Shown: positions 4,995 through 5,106 of the stretch, piece after piece | Layout of the letters: each line of letters begins with the position of its first letter | Position numbering within the stretch: the stretch's first letter is position 1 | Assembly (NCBI GenBank): GCA_021160405.1 | Contig: JAGHCO010000094.1 | Span: forward strand, 1-5,106 | Reading direction: 5' to 3' | DNA from: Candidatus Aerophobota bacterium | GTDB lineage: Bacteria; Aerophobota; Aerophobia; Aerophobales; JAGHCO01 | Length of the DNA: 5,106 nucleotides | Notes under the pieces: generated by a model | What the model saw: the letters and a program-made list of their open reading frames with translations, nothing else | Told to the model about the DNA's origin: nothing | Database searches by the model: none | Made by a program: the position numbers and the translations under genes

Positions 4995-5106
4995 TTGCTT
5001 GGAAAAGAAGATAAACAAACCTCCTTTTTTGATACCGACTTTGCCTGCGCTCATCTTATTGATAAAGAAAGCTTCTATGCAAAGATGCACGATCTTGCAG
5101 ATAAGA
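4995..5106 (+). CDS. DDE transposase, IS1182/IS5-like, N-terminal fragment (partial)
   Basis: AAAGGAGAT at 4982-4990 places GGAG six bases before a TTG start at 4995-4997. No ATG in that frame lies near the ribosome-binding site, so TTG is the chosen start. The 37 visible residues begin MLGKEDKQTSFFDTDFA, followed by HLIDKESFYAKM. This resembles the N-terminal region (DUF772-type) of IS1182- and IS5-group transposases, where a short MLG..., a Phe-Phe-Asp motif and a Leu-x-x-x-Ser-Phe helix precede the catalytic core. The DDE residues are beyond the window, so integrity is unknown. It is transcribed away from the ATPase cluster from its own promoter. Confidence 0.72.
   Translation, partial: MLGKEDKQTSFFDTDFACAHLIDKESFYAKMHDLADK

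Larger units (their letters stand above)
4850..5106 (+). mobile_element. Insertion sequence (IS1182/IS5-like), left part, continuing past the window
   Basis: A promoter, ribosome-binding site and transposase start are packed into the last 190 bases. They are preceded by an inverted repeat GAGACT / AGTCTC (4850-4855 and 4864-4869, eight-base loop) that may form or lie inside the element's left end. The exact boundary is not provable without the other end. The element is oriented away from the ATPase cluster and may have removed the 5' part of the regulator. Confidence 0.6.

Overview
This AT-rich window looks like an accessory region of a bacterial chromosome or large mobile element. The genes use ATG/TTG starts, one clear GGAG ribosome-binding site, and promoters with TATAAT boxes. 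The transposase types (IS3, a probable IS256 remnant, and an IS1182/IS5-like DDE transposase) and the low GC are compatible with an anaerobic Firmicute or a similar low-GC lineage. The sequence does not fix the taxon.

Layout. Positions 1-603 are the orfA end of a decayed IS3-family element on the minus strand. The visible part of orfB is open, while orfA is destroyed by several frameshifts and a stop. This element abuts a plus-strand C-terminal scrap (603-788) that resembles an IS256/mutator transposase. Positions 789-982 are non-coding and AT-rich, with a hairpin that could terminate minus-strand transcription and an 11-bp spaced inverted repeat.

The core is a minus-strand operon-like cluster, read right to left. 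First comes a frameshifted XRE-type helix-turn-helix regulator (4497-4758). Three bases later an intact 1008-residue HerA/DUF87-type ATPase begins (1467-4493). It overlaps the start of a 168-residue protein (983-1489) carrying the spaced His/Asp/Glu pattern of the zinc-dependent phospholipase C / P1 nuclease fold. The ATPase has an unusual C-terminal half that reads as about six tandem PepSY-like repeats. The right edge (about 4850-5106) is the start of a plus-strand insertion sequence with its own promoter, ribosome-binding site and a TTG-initiated transposase that leaves the window.

How the parts may work together. The overlapping ATPase and metal-hydrolase genes are probably co-translated and may form one system. 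HerA-type motors commonly partner with nucleases, and the P1 nuclease/PLC fold includes both nucleases and phospholipases. A cytoplasmic motor plus effector, defence-like unit is therefore a reasonable hypothesis, but it is inference. The regulator remnant suggests the unit was once autoregulated, and the IS elements on both sides suggest it lies in a mobile, eroding island. This ATPase-PepSY / zinc-hydrolase pair is the best candidate in the window for an undescribed system.
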